A stretch of 64,000 bases of DNA from Meiothermus sp. (GCA_026004095.1 BPIL01000004.1:1-64000); one strand, 5' to 3'; counted from the first letter of the stretch, positions 1-11,068 are shown. The notes: a model not told the origin generated them from the letters alone. Program-made: numbers and translations.

Positions 1-1318
<1,318 letters not shown>

Positions 1319-1329
1319 AACCAAATGCG

Positions 1330-1335
1330 ATTGTA
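1330..1335 (-). promoter_or_regulatory. Putative -10 box of secA
   Basis: TACAAT on the minus strand, 11 nt from the secA ATG, gives a very short 5' leader. No convincing -35 hexamer was found. Confidence 0.55.
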
Positions 1336-1367
1336 CCCTGTCCGGATGAGAATAGCGCGGTGGCGTA

Positions 1368-1373
1368 TACACT
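1368..1373 (+). promoter_or_regulatory. Putative -10 box of the 1381 gene
   Basis: TACACT (TANNNT type; overlapping TATACA also fits) ends 7 nt before the ATG at 1381, which predicts a transcript starting at or next to the start codon. An AGGAGGT sequence abuts the ATG but is too close to act as a normal ribosome site for it. Confidence 0.45.
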
Positions 1374-1380
1374 AGGAGGT

Positions 1381-2070
1381 ATGCGCGCCCTGTGGTGGGT
1401 TTTGCTGCTTGGCAGTCCGGCCCTGGCCCAGCTCTGCGACCAGCCCTTCGCCCCCGCCCGGCCGGGCTGGGAATGGCAGTACCGGGTGACGGGGGAACGC
1501 CCCTTCACTTACTCGATTCGCAAAACCAGCATTACCGAGAACAGCTTTGTGCAGGTGCGCCAGAGCGCCAATGGAACGGAAGAGACCACCTACCGCTGCA
1601 CCCCGGAGGGCATCGCCCCGGTGGACTTCGGCACCCAGGGGGGCGGCCGGGTCGAGGCCGGGGCCCAGCCGGTGAGCTACGACCTGAAGGTGGTGAAGGT
1701 AACGGGCGTGGCCGTCCCCGACTACGACCGCTGGGCGGTGGGCGGTAGCTGGAAGCTGGTGCTGGAGGTACAGGGCACCGGGCAGCAGGGGCCGCTGCGC
1801 TTCAACATCAGCGGGACGCTCGAGACCACCTACCGGGTGGTGGCGCAGGAGACCGTTGCCACCCCGGCGGGCCGTTTTGTGGCCTACAAACTGCAAACCA
1901 CCTTTGCCACCCGGCTGCGCGCCCAGGCCGGCCCCCTGAGCCTCCCCTTCAACTTTGAAAGCCAGGGCACGAGCTGGTATGCCGAAAACGTGGGCCTGGT
2001 AAAAAGCATCCAGAAAACCCGCGAGGGCGAAAACGTAACCGAGCTGGTGGCCTTGCGCAAGGGCGGTTAG
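1381..2070 (+). CDS. Secreted protein of unknown function
   Basis: The 229-residue product starts with a short signal peptide ([17 protein letters not shown], probable cleavage after ALA). The mature part is a soluble, beta-rich sequence without a motif I recognise; it has WEWQYRV near the start and a C-terminal segment reading [17 protein letters not shown], the kind of pattern seen in extracytoplasmic lipocalin/DUF-type domains, but I cannot assign a family. The ATG at 1381 was chosen because the signal peptide begins there; an in-frame GTG at 1360 would add seven residues. It is divergent from secA and its end overlaps the convergent tsaD by 4 nt. Confidence 0.8.
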   Translation: MRALWWVLLLGSPALAQLCDQPFAPARPGWEWQYRVTGERPFTYSIRKTSITENSFVQVRQSANGTEETTYRCTPEGIAPVDFGTQGGGRVEAGAQPVSYDLKVVKVTGVAVPDYDRWAVGGSWKLVLEVQGTGQQGPLRFNISGTLETTYRVVAQETVATPAGRFVAYKLQTTFATRLRAQAGPLSLPFNFESQGTSWYAENVGLVKSIQKTREGENVTELVALRKGG

Positions 2071-3044
2071 CCAGCGCCCAAGGGCAGGTAGGCCGCCGCC
2101 GGAAGGGCCATGGGGTTGTGTGGGTTGCGTGCGTGGGTGCGCCAGGCCGCCAGGGCGATCATGGCCCCGTTGTCGGTGGCGAGGCCCCTGGGCGGGAACA
2201 TCAGCCGAAGGCCCGCCGCCTGTAACTGGGTTTTTAGCGCGGCGTTCTGCGCCACCCCGCCGGTCACCAGCACGGTCGAAAGGCCGGTGTGCCGGGCGGC
2301 CCGGGTCACCACCTGCACGATGTGCTCCACCGCCACCTGCTGAAACCGGGCGGCGATATCGGCGGGCGCGTAGCCTTTCTCCAGGGCCCGGGCCACCGCG
2401 GTTTTGAGGCCCGAAAAGCTAAAAGCAAACCCTTCCTGGCCCTGGAGCGGCACCGCCAGCGGCACCCTGCCGGGCTCGCCCTGCCCGGCCAGTCGCTCGA
2501 TTTCCGGCCCACCCGGATAGCCCAGGCCCAAAAGCCGGGCGGCCTTGTCGAAAGCCTCTCCGGCGGCGTCGTCCAGGGTGGCCCCCAGGAGCCTGTAGCT
2601 GCCCCAGGCCGGCACCTCGAAAAGGTGGGTGTGGCCGCCGGAGGCGATCAGGGCCAGGAACGGCGGCTCGACCTCGGGGTGCTCGGCCAGTGCGGCGTAG
2701 ATGTGGCCCTCGAGGTGGTGCACCGGCACAAAGGGCTTGCCCAGGGCAAAGGCCAGTCCCTTGCCGTAGGTGTAGCCCACCAGCAAGGCCCCGATCAGGC
2801 CGGGCCCGCGGGTAGCCGCAATCAGGTCGAGATCGGCGGCCTTCAGACCGGCCTCGCCCAGGGCTTGCTGCACCAGTCCGTCAATCACCTGGGTGTGTTC
2901 CCTCGAGGCCAGCTCGGGCACCACCCCCCCGTAGCGCTGGTGCAGGAGGGTTTGCGAGGCCACCCGGTTGACCACCACCACCCCATCCCGCACCAATCCC
3001 ACCCCGGTATCGTCGCAGGAGGTGTCTATACCCAGAATCCACAC
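2067..3044 (-). CDS. tsaD: tRNA N6-adenosine threonylcarbamoyltransferase TsaD
   Basis: This catalyses transfer of the threonylcarbamoyl group to A37 of ANN-decoding tRNAs, normally with TsaB and TsaE in the cytoplasm. The N-terminus WILGIDTSCDDTGVGLV and the metal-binding HxxxH in VPVHHLEGHIYAAL are diagnostic, as is the ASGGHTHLFEV segment. I chose the GTG at 3044 (325 residues, the usual family length) because homology begins there and a near-ideal promoter places transcription start at this codon. The frame is open upstream to 3164, but that extension is unlike TsaD and contains the promoter. Confidence 0.95.
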   Translation of the reverse strand: MWILGIDTSCDDTGVGLVRDGVVVVNRVASQTLLHQRYGGVVPELASREHTQVIDGLVQQALGEAGLKAADLDLIAATRGPGLIGALLVGYTYGKGLAFALGKPFVPVHHLEGHIYAALAEHPEVEPPFLALIASGGHTHLFEVPAWGSYRLLGATLDDAAGEAFDKAARLLGLGYPGGPEIERLAGQGEPGRVPLAVPLQGQEGFAFSFSGLKTAVARALEKGYAPADIAARFQQVAVEHIVQVVTRAARHTGLSTVLVTGGVAQNAALKTQLQAAGLRLMFPPRGLATDNGAMIALAAWRTHARNPHNPMALPAAAYLPLGAG

Positions 3045-3050
3045 AGCCCG

Positions 3051-3079
3051 ATTCTGCCCGCCCAGGCCCCCCGGGTCAA
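3051..3079 (-). promoter_or_regulatory. tsaD promoter
   Basis: On the minus strand TTGACC (3074-3079), a 17-nt spacer and CAGAAT (3051-3056) are followed after 6 nt by the GTG start. The geometry predicts a leaderless mRNA. The same two hexamers with the same spacing recur before the VOC gene at 56193. Confidence 0.7.
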
Positions 3080-3131
3080 GCCGCAGGCCCAATTGCGGTT
3101 TAGGGCCTGTATAGGGGCGGCAGGCTGTGGG

Positions 3132-3137
3132 TAGTAT
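3132..3137 (+). promoter_or_regulatory. Putative -10 box of moxR-type gene
   Basis: TAGTAT ends 6 nt before the GTG start at 3144, predicting a leaderless mRNA. The -35 region is weak. Confidence 0.5.
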
Positions 3138-3143
3138 GGGCCC

Positions 3144-4052
3144 GTGAGCGACGCTCGAGTTCACTTAACCGCCTTACAAACCGCACTCACTCAGGTGCTG
3201 TTTGGGCAGGAACAGGTCATCCGCGAGCTGCTGGCCACCACCGTAGCGGGCGGGCACGCCCTGCTGGAAGGGCTGCCGGGGCTGGGCAAAACCCTGCTGG
3301 CCAGGGCCTTTGCCGAGGCCAGCGGGCTTTCGTACCGGAGAATCCAGTTCACCCCCGACCTGCTCCCCGCCGACGTGACCGGAACCGAGATTCTGGAGGA
3401 TGGGCAGTTTGTTTTCCGCCAGGGGCCCCTCTTCGCCCAGGTGGTGCTGGCCGATGAGATCAACCGGGCCACCCCCAAAACCCAGTCGGCGCTGCTGGAG
3501 GCCATGCAGGAACGGGGGGTCACGGTGGGTGGAACCCGCTACGCCCTGCCCGAGCCCTTTCTGGTGCTGGCTACACAGAACCCTTTGGAGCTCGAGGGCA
3601 CCTACCCCCTGCCGGAGGCCCAGCTCGACCGCTTTATGTCCAAGATTGCCGTCCAGGCCCCTCCCCGGGCCACCTGGATGCGGATTCTTTCGGAAGAACC
3701 CGCGCTGCCTGAGCCAGTAGAAGGCCTGGACTTGCTAAAGGCCCGTGCCGAGTCGCAGCAGGTGGTGGTGAGCCAGCCCGCCCTCGAGGCCATCGCCAAC
3801 ACCGCCCAGCTCGCCAGCGAGGAAAAACACCTGCGCATGGGCCTCTCGCCGCGCGGGGCCAAGGCCTGGCTCAATCTGGCTAAAGCCCTGGCTTACCTGG
3901 CAGGCCGGGCCCACCTGGAGTGGGACGACCTGCGCAACGCGGCCAAGCCGGCCCTCTCCCACCGGCTGCTCCTGACCGAGGAGGCCCAGTTCGAGGGCCT
4001 GCGGGTAGACCAGATTATCCAGGACTTGCTGCGCCGAACTATGCCGAAGTAG
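3144..4052 (+). CDS. MoxR-family AAA+ ATPase
   Basis: MoxR ATPases are chaperone-like AAA+ proteins, often helping maturation or metal insertion of partner complexes or acting with VWA-domain proteins. The 302-residue product has Walker A GLPGLGKTLLA (around residues 41-51), Walker B VVLADEINRA, and the sensor region LVLATQNPLELEGTYPLPEA, all typical. No VWA or DUF58 partner gene is adjacent, so its client is unknown; a molybdenum-hydroxylase-like pseudogene lies 1 kb away, which could be coincidence. The GTG start is supported by a -10 box six nt upstream. Its 3' end overlaps the convergent 4039-4977 gene by 14 nt. Confidence 0.9.
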   Translation: MSDARVHLTALQTALTQVLFGQEQVIRELLATTVAGGHALLEGLPGLGKTLLARAFAEASGLSYRRIQFTPDLLPADVTGTEILEDGQFVFRQGPLFAQVVLADEINRATPKTQSALLEAMQERGVTVGGTRYALPEPFLVLATQNPLELEGTYPLPEAQLDRFMSKIAVQAPPRATWMRILSEEPALPEPVEGLDLLKARAESQQVVVSQPALEAIANTAQLASEEKHLRMGLSPRGAKAWLNLAKALAYLAGRAHLEWDDLRNAAKPALSHRLLLTEEAQFEGLRVDQIIQDLLRRTMPK

Positions 4053-4977
4053 AGCCCAGGCGCTCCAGGAGTTTCTTGGGCATCTTGCAGACCATGGTGT
4101 AGGCCGGGTCGAAGATGTTGCCCAGATCGTACCGGACGCACTGCCCCATCAGTTGCGAGGCGCTCTGGAGATCCAGGCCGTAGGGGCCGGTAAGCCAGCG
4201 CAGCATCTCGCTGGTGGCGTGCTGGACACACTGGTCGAGGGGGCGGGCATTGCCCACGGTGAAGATGTACTCCGCGTCCTCGCCCCGGGGCCAGCGGATG
4301 GCCTGGCCTTTGATGATATCCACCGAAAATTGCACGTCCATCGAAATTTCAATGCCGGTTCCAGCGATTTCACCATCCCCTTGCAGGGCGTGCCCATCGC
4401 CCAGGAAGAACAGAGCCCCCTCCACCCCTACCGGAAAATAGACCGTGACCCCCTCTTTGAAGCCCCGGTAGTCCATATTGCCCCCGTGCGGCCCCGAAGT
4501 GGCGGTGGAGATGGCCTCGCCCCGGCTGGGGGCCACCCCAAAGCAGCCCAGCATGGGCTCGAGGGGCAGCTCGAGCCCCTCCAAACCCCTCACCGGCGAG
4601 GCCAGCCGGGCGGTCTGCTTCTCCAGGTCTACGTCCCAGTCCAGCCAGCGCTGCGCCCCCTGGGCCTGGGCCAGCCGGGGCACGTCCTCGGGGTCCACCA
4701 CGTTGGCGGCCAGCACCACCCCCGACCAGCCGCGGCGGCGGTTGGGCCTGAGCTTCTCCAGCCGAACCACCAGGGTGTCGCCCACCTCGGCGCCTTCGAT
4801 GTAAAAAGGCCCGGTCATGGGGTTCCCCCTAGGAGTAACCTGCCGCAGATCCCGATCCTGGCCGGCTGCATCCACGCAGGTGGTTTGCACCGTATCGCCC
4901 GGCGCAATGCGCAAGACCGGCGGGTGGGTTCCCAGGGTGTGGTGGTAGTGGGTGGGTTCGAAGGTGTGGGTTGGCAT
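4039..4977 (-). CDS. Acetamidase/formamidase family protein
   Basis: This family (FmdA/AmdA) hydrolyses short-chain amides such as formamide or acetamide to the acid plus ammonia. The 312-residue product begins MPTHTFEPTHYHHTLGTHPP and contains family hallmarks: GPFYIEGAEVGDTLVVRLEKL, GCFGVAPSRGEAISTATSGPHGGN (quoted in part as SGPHGGNMDYRG), and FLGDGHALQGDGEIAGTGIE. The ATG at 4977 is preferred over in-frame starts further upstream because homology starts there and a TATGCT box lies 9 nt before it. It is divergent from the broken coxL-like gene. Confidence 0.9.
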   Translation of the reverse strand: MPTHTFEPTHYHHTLGTHPPVLRIAPGDTVQTTCVDAAGQDRDLRQVTPRGNPMTGPFYIEGAEVGDTLVVRLEKLRPNRRRGWSGVVLAANVVDPEDVPRLAQAQGAQRWLDWDVDLEKQTARLASPVRGLEGLELPLEPMLGCFGVAPSRGEAISTATSGPHGGNMDYRGFKEGVTVYFPVGVEGALFFLGDGHALQGDGEIAGTGIEISMDVQFSVDIIKGQAIRWPRGEDAEYIFTVGNARPLDQCVQHATSEMLRWLTGPYGLDLQSASQLMGQCVRYDLGNIFDPAYTMVCKMPKKLLERLGSTSA

Positions 4978-4986
4978 AGCGCCCCC

Positions 4987-4992
4987 AGCATA
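4987..4992 (-). promoter_or_regulatory. Putative -10 box of the amidase gene
   Basis: TATGCT on the minus strand, 9 nt from the ATG at 4977, implies a leader of about two nt. No clear -35. Confidence 0.4.
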
Positions 4993-5025
4993 CGCCCAAC
5001 CCCACATTTCCTCGAGGTTTGTGGG

Positions 5026-5031
5026 TAACAT
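5026..5031 (+). promoter_or_regulatory. Putative -10 box of the coxL-like pseudogene
   Basis: TAACAT ends 6 nt before the ATG at 5038, the same leaderless arrangement as intact neighbours, so the broken gene may still be transcribed. Confidence 0.4.
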
Positions 5032-5037
5032 ATCGCC

Positions 5038-7308
5038 ATGTCAAACCGCTACATCGGTCAACCCATGAAGCGCCAAGAGGACGGCAAGCTGGTGCGGGGC
5101 CAGGGGCGGTACCTGGCCGACCTACCCTCCGAAAACCTGCTGCACCTGGCCCTGGTGCGCAGCCCCTACGCGCACGCCCGGCTGGTCTCGGTGGACACCA
5201 CCGAGGCCCGGAAGCTTCCCGGCGTGGTGGGGGTATACACCTCGAGCGACCTCCCCGAGCTGTACGCCCCGGCCTCGGTGCCGCGCGATGCCCAGGGGGC
5301 TTTGCACCCCCTGCTTGGCCCGCGAGCGGGTGCGCTACGCGGGGGAGCCGGTGGTGGCGGTGCTGGCGACCTCCGAGGCCCTGGCCCACGACGCCGCCCA
5401 GCAGGTGTCTGGGTGGAGTACGAGCCGCTCCCGGCCTATGCCGATGTCCGTGCAGGCCGAGGCCGGCTCCCCGCCATCCACCCCCAGCTCCCGAGCAACG
5501 TGGCCCTGGCCCGCAAGACCACTTGCGGGCGAGGTGGCCCCGGCCTTTGCCCAGGCTCACGCGGTGGTGGGCGGCCCGCATGGTGCAGCAGCGGGTGGCC
5601 CCCAGCCCCCTGGAGCCCCGGGGGGTTCTGGCCAGCTGGGACGGCATCCGCGAGGCCCTCACGGTCTGGTCGAGCACCCAGATGCCCCACGACCTGCGCA
5701 GCGCGGTGGCCGAACGGCTGGGCCTGGCCGAGAACCAGGTACGGGTGATCACCCCCGACGTGGGCGGGGCCTTTGGGGCCAAAATTAACGTTTACCCCGA
5801 GGAAATTCTGGTGGCCTACCTGGCCCGTCGCCTGGGGCGAAGCGTGCGCTGGCTGGAGGGGCGCAGCGAAAGCTTTGGGGCCACCATCCACGGGCGGGCC
5901 CAGGTGGCCGAGCTGGAGATGGCCTTCGACGCCGAGGGAAAAATCCTGGGGCTGCGCGGGCGGGTGGTGGCCGACCTGGGGGCCTATGCCCTCGAGACCA
6001 CCCTGGGCAACGCCCCCGGCACCATCCTGATGCTGCAGGGCCCCTACGAGATTCCGGCGGTGGAGCTCGAGATGGTGGGTGTCTACACCAACGCCACCCC
6101 CACCGGGGCCTACCGGGGGGCCGGGCGGCCCGAGGCCACCTACTACCTCGAGCGCCTGATGGACATGGGCGCGCGGGCGCTGGGCCTCGACCCCGCCGAG
6201 ATCCGCCGCAGGAACTTCATCACCGGGCCCTTCCCCTACAAAACCCGCACCGGCGCCAGGTACGACTCCGGGGCCTACGGCGAGGTGTTGCAAAAGCTGC
6301 TCGAGGTCAGCGACTACCCCCGGCTCCGGGCCCTGAACAGGCCCAGGCCCGCCAGCCAGGGCCGGCTGCTTGGGCATCGGGCTTTGCAGCTACGTGGAGA
6401 TCACCGGGTATGGCTGGGAGACCGGCGGCGTGCGCATCAACCCCGACGGCAGCGCGGTGATCTTCACCGGCACCTCGCCCCACGGCCAGGGCACCCAGAA
6501 CGCCTTTGTGCAGATCGTGGCCGAGCGGCTGGGCCTGCCCCCCGAGCGCATCAGCGTGGTGCAGGGCGATACCCTGGCGGTTCCCTACGGCATGGGCACC
6601 GCCGGCAGCCGCACCCTCTCGGTGGGGGGCTCGGCCGTGCTGAAGGCCGCCGACCTGGTGCGCGACAAGGTGGCGCGCATCGCCGCCCACCTCCTGGAGG
6701 CCGCCCCCGAGGATATCGAGCTGCTCGAGCAGGGCTGGGGGGTGCGCGGCACCGACAGAGCCGTGCCCCTGGAGCAGGTGATCGCCACCGCCTTCAACCC
6801 CCGCAAGCTGCCGCCCGGCCTGGAGCCGGGGCTCGAGGGCCAGGCCAGCTTTGCCCTCAGGGACGCCAACTACCCCTTTGGGGCCCACCTGGCCCTGGTG
6901 GAGGTAGACCCCGAGACCGGCCAGGTGCGCATTCTGCGCTACATCGCGGTGGACGACTGCGGGGTGGTGGTCAACCCCCTGCTCTTCGAGGGCCAGCAGC
7001 ACGGCGGCATCGCCCAGGGCATCGGGCAGGCCCTCTACGAGGGCATCGTCTACGACCAGGAAGGGCAGAACCGCACCGCCAACTACCTGGAGTACGCCCT
7101 GCCCAAAGCCGACCAGATGCCCCCGCTGGAGCCCCACCGCCACCAGACCCCCTCCCCCACCAACCCCCTGGGGGTGAAGGGCGTGGGCGAGGCCGGGGCC
7201 ATCGCCGCCACCCCGGCGGTGGTGAACGCGGTGCTGGACGCGCTGGGCATCGCTCATCTGGACATGCCGCTCACCCCCGAAAAGGTCTGGCGGGCCCTCC
7301 GGCGCTAA
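5038..7308 (+). pseudogene. Form II CoxL-like molybdenum hydroxylase large subunit, frameshifted
   Basis: The sequence encodes a xanthine dehydrogenase/CO dehydrogenase family molybdopterin-binding subunit, but homology jumps between frames at least five times: near 5320 (looks like one extra G), 5407, 5515-5530, 5575 and 6370 (looks like one extra T). Pieces in order include MSNRYIGQPMKRQEDGKLV, RERVRYAGEPVVAVLA, WVEYEPLPAYADV, EVAPAFAQAHAVV, VITPDVGGAFGAKINVYPEE and GVKGVGEAGAIAATPAVVNA. The AYRGAGRPEA motif near 6110 marks the form II type rather than the AYXCSFR of true CO dehydrogenases. No CoxM or CoxS genes are adjacent. It is either a genuine decaying gene or a locally poor stretch of sequence; neighbouring genes show no such indels, favouring decay. 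Confidence 0.85.
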
Positions 7309-7327
7309 CCCGCTCAGCCCGTCCGGG

Positions 7328-7356
7328 CGGTCGGTTTCGGCGGGCTCCGCCGACCG
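7328..7356 (+). terminator. Probable Rho-independent terminator after the coxL-like pseudogene
   Basis: Arms CGGTCGG (7328-7334) and CCGACCG (7350-7356) can pair, with an inner GGCGG/CCGCC helix. The following stretch is T-rich but not a pure T run. Confidence 0.45.
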
Positions 7357-7385
7357 TCTTCTGGGTGGTGTTTATTTCCCGTGAT

Positions 7386-7414
7386 TTGTAACCTGCCTTG
7401 CAATCTTTTATCTT
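7386..7414 (+). promoter_or_regulatory. Promoter of the tryptophan/anthranilate catabolic operon
   Basis: TTGTAA (7386-7391), a 17-nt spacer and TATCTT (7409-7414) lie in the most AT-rich stretch of the region, about 40 nt before the ATG at 7456. Transcription would start around 7421, inside the palindrome listed next. Confidence 0.6.
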
Positions 7415-7418
7415 ATAG

Positions 7419-7431
7419 CTAAATATTTTAG
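7419..7431. promoter_or_regulatory. Candidate MarR operator
   Basis: CTAAA-TAT-TTTAG is an inverted repeat sitting exactly over the predicted transcription start; with AGC/GCT flanks it extends imperfectly to 7417-7434. Size and AT content suit a MarR dimer, and a MarR gene lies within the operon. Binding is an inference. Confidence 0.45.
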
Positions 7432-7455
7432 GCTTAAAGCAAAAGCGGGGTTACC

Positions 7456-9819
7456 ATGCAGCACACCCAGGGGGCCAACCAGCAAGCGGCGTTAAGGATT
7501 GTCTGCATCGGCGGCGGGCCGGCGGGGCTCTACTTCGCCCTGCTGATGAAAAAGCAAAACCCCGCCCACCAGATCACGGTGCTCGAGCGCAACCGCCCGG
7601 ACGACACCTTCGGCTGGGGGGTGGTGTTTTCCGACCAGACCCTGGGCAACCTGGAAAAGGCCGACCACCCCACCTACCTGCAGATCAGCCGGGCTTTCCA
7701 TCGCTGGGACGCGCTCGAGGTGCACTTCAAGGGCCGGGTGATCCGCTCGGAGGGGCACGGTTTTATCGGCATCGGGCGCAAGAAGCTGCTGAACATCCTG
7801 CAAGCGCGCTGCCGGGAGCTGGGCGTGAACCTGGTCTTCCAGACCGAGGTCACCGACGACGAGGCCGTGGCCCAGGCCTACCAGGCCGACCTGGTGATCG
7901 CCTCCGACGGCATCAACAGCCGCATCCGCAAAAAGTATGAAGCCTCGTACCAGCCCGATATTGAGCTGCGCAAGTGCCGCTTTGTCTGGCTGGGCACCCA
8001 CCAGCCCTTTCCGGCCTTCACCTTTGCCTTCGAGAAAACCGAGTGGGGCTGGTTTCAGGGCCACGCCTACCAGTTCGACGAGCACACCTCGACCTTTATT
8101 GTGGAGACGCCGGAAACGGTGTGGCAGAAGGCCGGCCTGGACAGGATGAGCCAGGAGGAGGGCATCGCCTTTTGCGAGCGGCTTTTTGCCAAGTACCTGG
8201 GGGGGCACCGGCTGATCTCCAACGCCGCCCACCTGCGGGGCTCGGCCATCTGGATCCGGTTTCCCCGGGTGGTCTGCCAGAACTGGGTGCACTGGAACGG
8301 CCCGGTGCCGGTGGTGCTGATGGGCGACGCCGCCCACAGCGCGCACTTTTCCATTGGCAGCGGCACCAAGCTGGCCCTCGAGGACGCCATCGAGCTGGCC
8401 CGCACCTTCGAGCGGCTGGGCGATACGCCGGCGCACCTGCCCGAGGTGCTCGAGGCCTACCAGAAAGTGCGGCAGGTGGAGGTGCTCAAACTGCAAAACG
8501 CCGCGCGCAACTCCACCGAGTGGTTCGAGAACGTGGAGCGCTACAGCCACTTCGAGGCCGAGCAGTTCGCCTATAGCCTCCTGACCCGCTCCCAACGCAT
8601 CTCGCACGAGAACCTGCGCCTGCGCGACCGGCGGTACCTCGAGGGCTACGAGCGCTGGCTGGCGCAGAAGTCCGGCCTGCCCCCCAGGCCCATCCCGCCC
8701 ATGTTTACCCCCTTCCGGCTGCGGGGCCTGACCCTCAAGAACCGGGTGGTGGTCTCGCCCATGGCCATGTACTCGGCCCAGGATGGGCTGGTCAACGACT
8801 TCCACCTGGTGCACCTGGGGGCCAGGGCCCTGGGCGGGGCGGCGATGGTCTTTACCGAGATGACCGCCCCTTCCCCCGACGGGCGCATCACGCCGGGCTG
8901 CGCGGGGCTCTACAGCGAGGCCCACATGCGGGCCTACAAGCGCATCGTGGATTTTGTGCACCAGCACACCGACGCCAAGATTGCCCTGCAGCTCGGGCAC
9001 GCCGGGCCCAAAGGCTCGACCCAGGTGGGCTGGGAGGCCCAGGACGAACCCCTGCCCGAGGGCAACTGGCCGCTGCTGGCCCCTTCCCCCATCCCCTACG
9101 GCCCCCACAACCAGATCCCCCGCGCGATGACCCGTGAGGATATGGAGCGGGTCAAGGCCGAGTTTGTGCGGGCCGCCCTGTGGGGGGTGGAGGCCGGCTT
9201 CGACTGGCTCGAGCTGCACTGCGCCCACGGCTACCTGCTCTCGGCCTTCATCTGCCCCCTCACCAACCAGCGCACCGACGAGTACGGCGGCAGCCTGGAG
9301 AACCGCTGCCGGTACCCCCTCGAGGTCTTCCGGGCCTTGCGCGCGGTCTGGCCGGAGCACCTGCCGATCTCGGTGCGCATCTCCGCCCACGACTGGGCCC
9401 CCGGCGGCAACACCCCCGACGACGCGGTGGAGATCGCCCGATTGTTCAAGGAGGCCGGCTGCGACCTGATTGACGTCTCCTCGGGGCAGACCACCCGCCA
9501 GGCCCGGCCGGTGTACGGGCGCATGTACCAGACCCCCTTCGCCGACCGCATCCGCAACGAGGTGGGCATCGCCACCATGGCGGTCGGGGCCATCTACGAG
9601 GCCGACCACGTGAACTCGATCATCGCCGCCGGGCGGGCCGACCTGTGCGCCATCGCCCGGCCCCACCTGGCCGACCCCCACTGGACGCTGAACCAGGCCG
9701 CGCGGCTCGGCTACACCGAGATAAACTGGCCCAAGCAGTATCTATCTGGCAAGGCCCAGCTCGAGCGCAACCTGGCCCGGGCCTCGCTCGAGCGGGCCGA
9801 GGAGCTGGCCATCCGATGA
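7456..9819 (+). CDS. Anthraniloyl-CoA monooxygenase/reductase-like fusion flavoprotein
   Basis: The 787-residue product fuses two flavoenzymes. Residues ~1-400 are an FAD monooxygenase ([12 protein letters not shown] near 19-30; [20 protein letters not shown] near 290-310), and ~415-787 an Old Yellow Enzyme-type reductase ([42 protein letters not shown]). This architecture is that of 2-aminobenzoyl-CoA monooxygenase/reductase (and of the related bifunctional salicylyl-CoA 5-hydroxylase/oxidoreductase annotation), which hydroxylates and reduces anthraniloyl-CoA to a non-aromatic 2-amino-5-oxocyclohexene carboxyl-CoA using O2 and NAD(P)H. An aryl-CoA ligase, kynureninase and tryptophan dioxygenase in the same operon strongly favour anthraniloyl-CoA as substrate. 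First gene of the operon; stop overlaps the next start (ATGA). Confidence 0.9.
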   Translation: MQHTQGANQQAALRIVCIGGGPAGLYFALLMKKQNPAHQITVLERNRPDDTFGWGVVFSDQTLGNLEKADHPTYLQISRAFHRWDALEVHFKGRVIRSEGHGFIGIGRKKLLNILQARCRELGVNLVFQTEVTDDEAVAQAYQADLVIASDGINSRIRKKYEASYQPDIELRKCRFVWLGTHQPFPAFTFAFEKTEWGWFQGHAYQFDEHTSTFIVETPETVWQKAGLDRMSQEEGIAFCERLFAKYLGGHRLISNAAHLRGSAIWIRFPRVVCQNWVHWNGPVPVVLMGDAAHSAHFSIGSGTKLALEDAIELARTFERLGDTPAHLPEVLEAYQKVRQVEVLKLQNAARNSTEWFENVERYSHFEAEQFAYSLLTRSQRISHENLRLRDRRYLEGYERWLAQKSGLPPRPIPPMFTPFRLRGLTLKNRVVVSPMAMYSAQDGLVNDFHLVHLGARALGGAAMVFTEMTAPSPDGRITPGCAGLYSEAHMRAYKRIVDFVHQHTDAKIALQLGHAGPKGSTQVGWEAQDEPLPEGNWPLLAPSPIPYGPHNQIPRAMTREDMERVKAEFVRAALWGVEAGFDWLELHCAHGYLLSAFICPLTNQRTDEYGGSLENRCRYPLEVFRALRAVWPEHLPISVRISAHDWAPGGNTPDDAVEIARLFKEAGCDLIDVSSGQTTRQARPVYGRMYQTPFADRIRNEVGIATMAVGAIYEADHVNSIIAAGRADLCAIARPHLADPHWTLNQAARLGYTEINWPKQYLSGKAQLERNLARASLERAEELAIR

Positions 9820-10583
9820 AACCGCTGGCAGGCAAACACGCAGTTGTAACCGGCGGGGGGCGCGGCATTGGGGCCGCCATTGCAACGGCGCTGGCCGGTG
9901 CGGGGGCCCACCTCACCCTGCTGGGGCGCAGCCGGGCGCAGTTGGAGGCCCAGGCCCGCAAACTGGCAACGGAAGTTCACGTGGAAACCTGCGACGTGAC
10001 CGACCCCGCCCAGGTGCAGCAGGCCTTCGAGGGCGCGTCCCGCGCCCTGGGGAAGGTAGACATCCTGGTCAACAACGCCGGCCAGGCCGAGAGCCGGCCC
10101 TTCGGCAAAACCGACCTGAGACTGTGGAGAACTATGATCGAAGTGAACCTCACCGGAACCTTTCTGTGCACCCAGGCGGCCCTGCCGGGCATGCTGGCCG
10201 CGGGCTGGGGGCGCATCGTCAACATCGCCAGCACCGCCGGGCTCAGGGGCTACCCCTACGTGAGCGCCTACTGCGCGGCCAAGCACGGGGTGATCGGCCT
10301 GACCCGCGCGCTGGCGTTGGAGCTGGCCCGGAAGAACATCACCGTGAATGCGGTCTGCCCCGGCTTCACCCAGACCGAGCTGCTCGAGGCCAGCCTGGCC
10401 GCCATCGTGCAGAAGACCGGGCGCAGCCCCACCGAGGCCCGGGCCGAACTGGTACGGCACAACCCCCAGGGCCGGCTGGTCGAGCCCGAGGAGGTGGCCC
10501 AGGCCGTGCTGTGGCTGTGCATGCCCGGGTCGGCGGCCCTGACCGGCCAGGCCATCGCGGTGGCGGGCGGGGAGGTGATGTAG
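9816..10583 (+). CDS. SDR-family dehydrogenase (3-hydroxyacyl-CoA dehydrogenase-like)
   Basis: A 255-residue classical short-chain dehydrogenase: cofactor motif [12 protein letters not shown] near residue 12, NNAG in [10 protein letters not shown], and the catalytic Ser/Tyr/Lys in [22 protein letters not shown]. Start ATG 9816 overlaps the preceding stop by four nt, implying translational coupling. In this operon it may oxidise or reduce the hydroxy/oxo group of the dearomatised ring or of the ring-opened hydroxyacyl-CoA; the exact step is inference. Confidence 0.9.
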   Translation: MKPLAGKHAVVTGGGRGIGAAIATALAGAGAHLTLLGRSRAQLEAQARKLATEVHVETCDVTDPAQVQQAFEGASRALGKVDILVNNAGQAESRPFGKTDLRLWRTMIEVNLTGTFLCTQAALPGMLAAGWGRIVNIASTAGLRGYPYVSAYCAAKHGVIGLTRALALELARKNITVNAVCPGFTQTELLEASLAAIVQKTGRSPTEARAELVRHNPQGRLVEPEEVAQAVLWLCMPGSAALTGQAIAVAGGEVM

Positions 10584-11068
10584 ATGCCGGCGGTCAAGCC
10601 CGACCTCGAGACCCGCCTGGCCGAAGACCACCACCAGGCCATCAAGCTGTGGTTGCGCCTGCTCACCTGCACCAACCTGATCACCGGGCAGATCCGCACC
10701 CGGCTGCGGGAGCACTTCCAGACCACCCTGCCCCGCTTCGACCTGCTGGCCCAGCTCGAGCGCCACCCCGAGGGCCTCAAGATGAGCGAGCTGTCCAAGC
10801 GCATGATGGTGACCACCGGCAACGTCACCGGGATTACCGACCAGCTCGAGGCCGAGGGCCTGGTGCGGCGCGAGCCCGACCCCCAGGATCGGCGGGCCTG
10901 CACGGTCAAGCTCACCCCCCGGGGCCGCCAGGTGTTCGCCCGGATGGCCCAGGAGCACGAAGGCTGGGTGATCGAGCTTTTTGAAGGGCTCTCCAGCAGT
11001 GAAAAAGAACTGATGTACACGCTTTTGGGCAAACTCAAAACCCACCTCAACGGAAAGGAGGCCCGCCG

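Noticed and set aside
3045..3164. Longer TsaD start at 3164
   Set aside because: The extra 40 residues are not TsaD-like and cover the promoter; the GTG at 3044 gives the normal length.
5038..7308. Programmed frameshifting as explanation for the broken coxL-like gene
   Set aside because: At least five shifts in both directions without slippery runs are not compatible with recoding; decay or sequence error is simpler.
3144..7308. MoxR ATPase as maturation partner of the coxL-like gene
   Set aside because: CoxD-type MoxR proteins exist, but here the amidase gene separates the two, orientation and spacing give no operon, and the target is broken; kept only as a remark.
7492..9681. A 729-codon antisense frame across the fusion flavoprotein gene
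   Set aside because: No domain is recognisable, and the sense frame is a clear two-domain enzyme.
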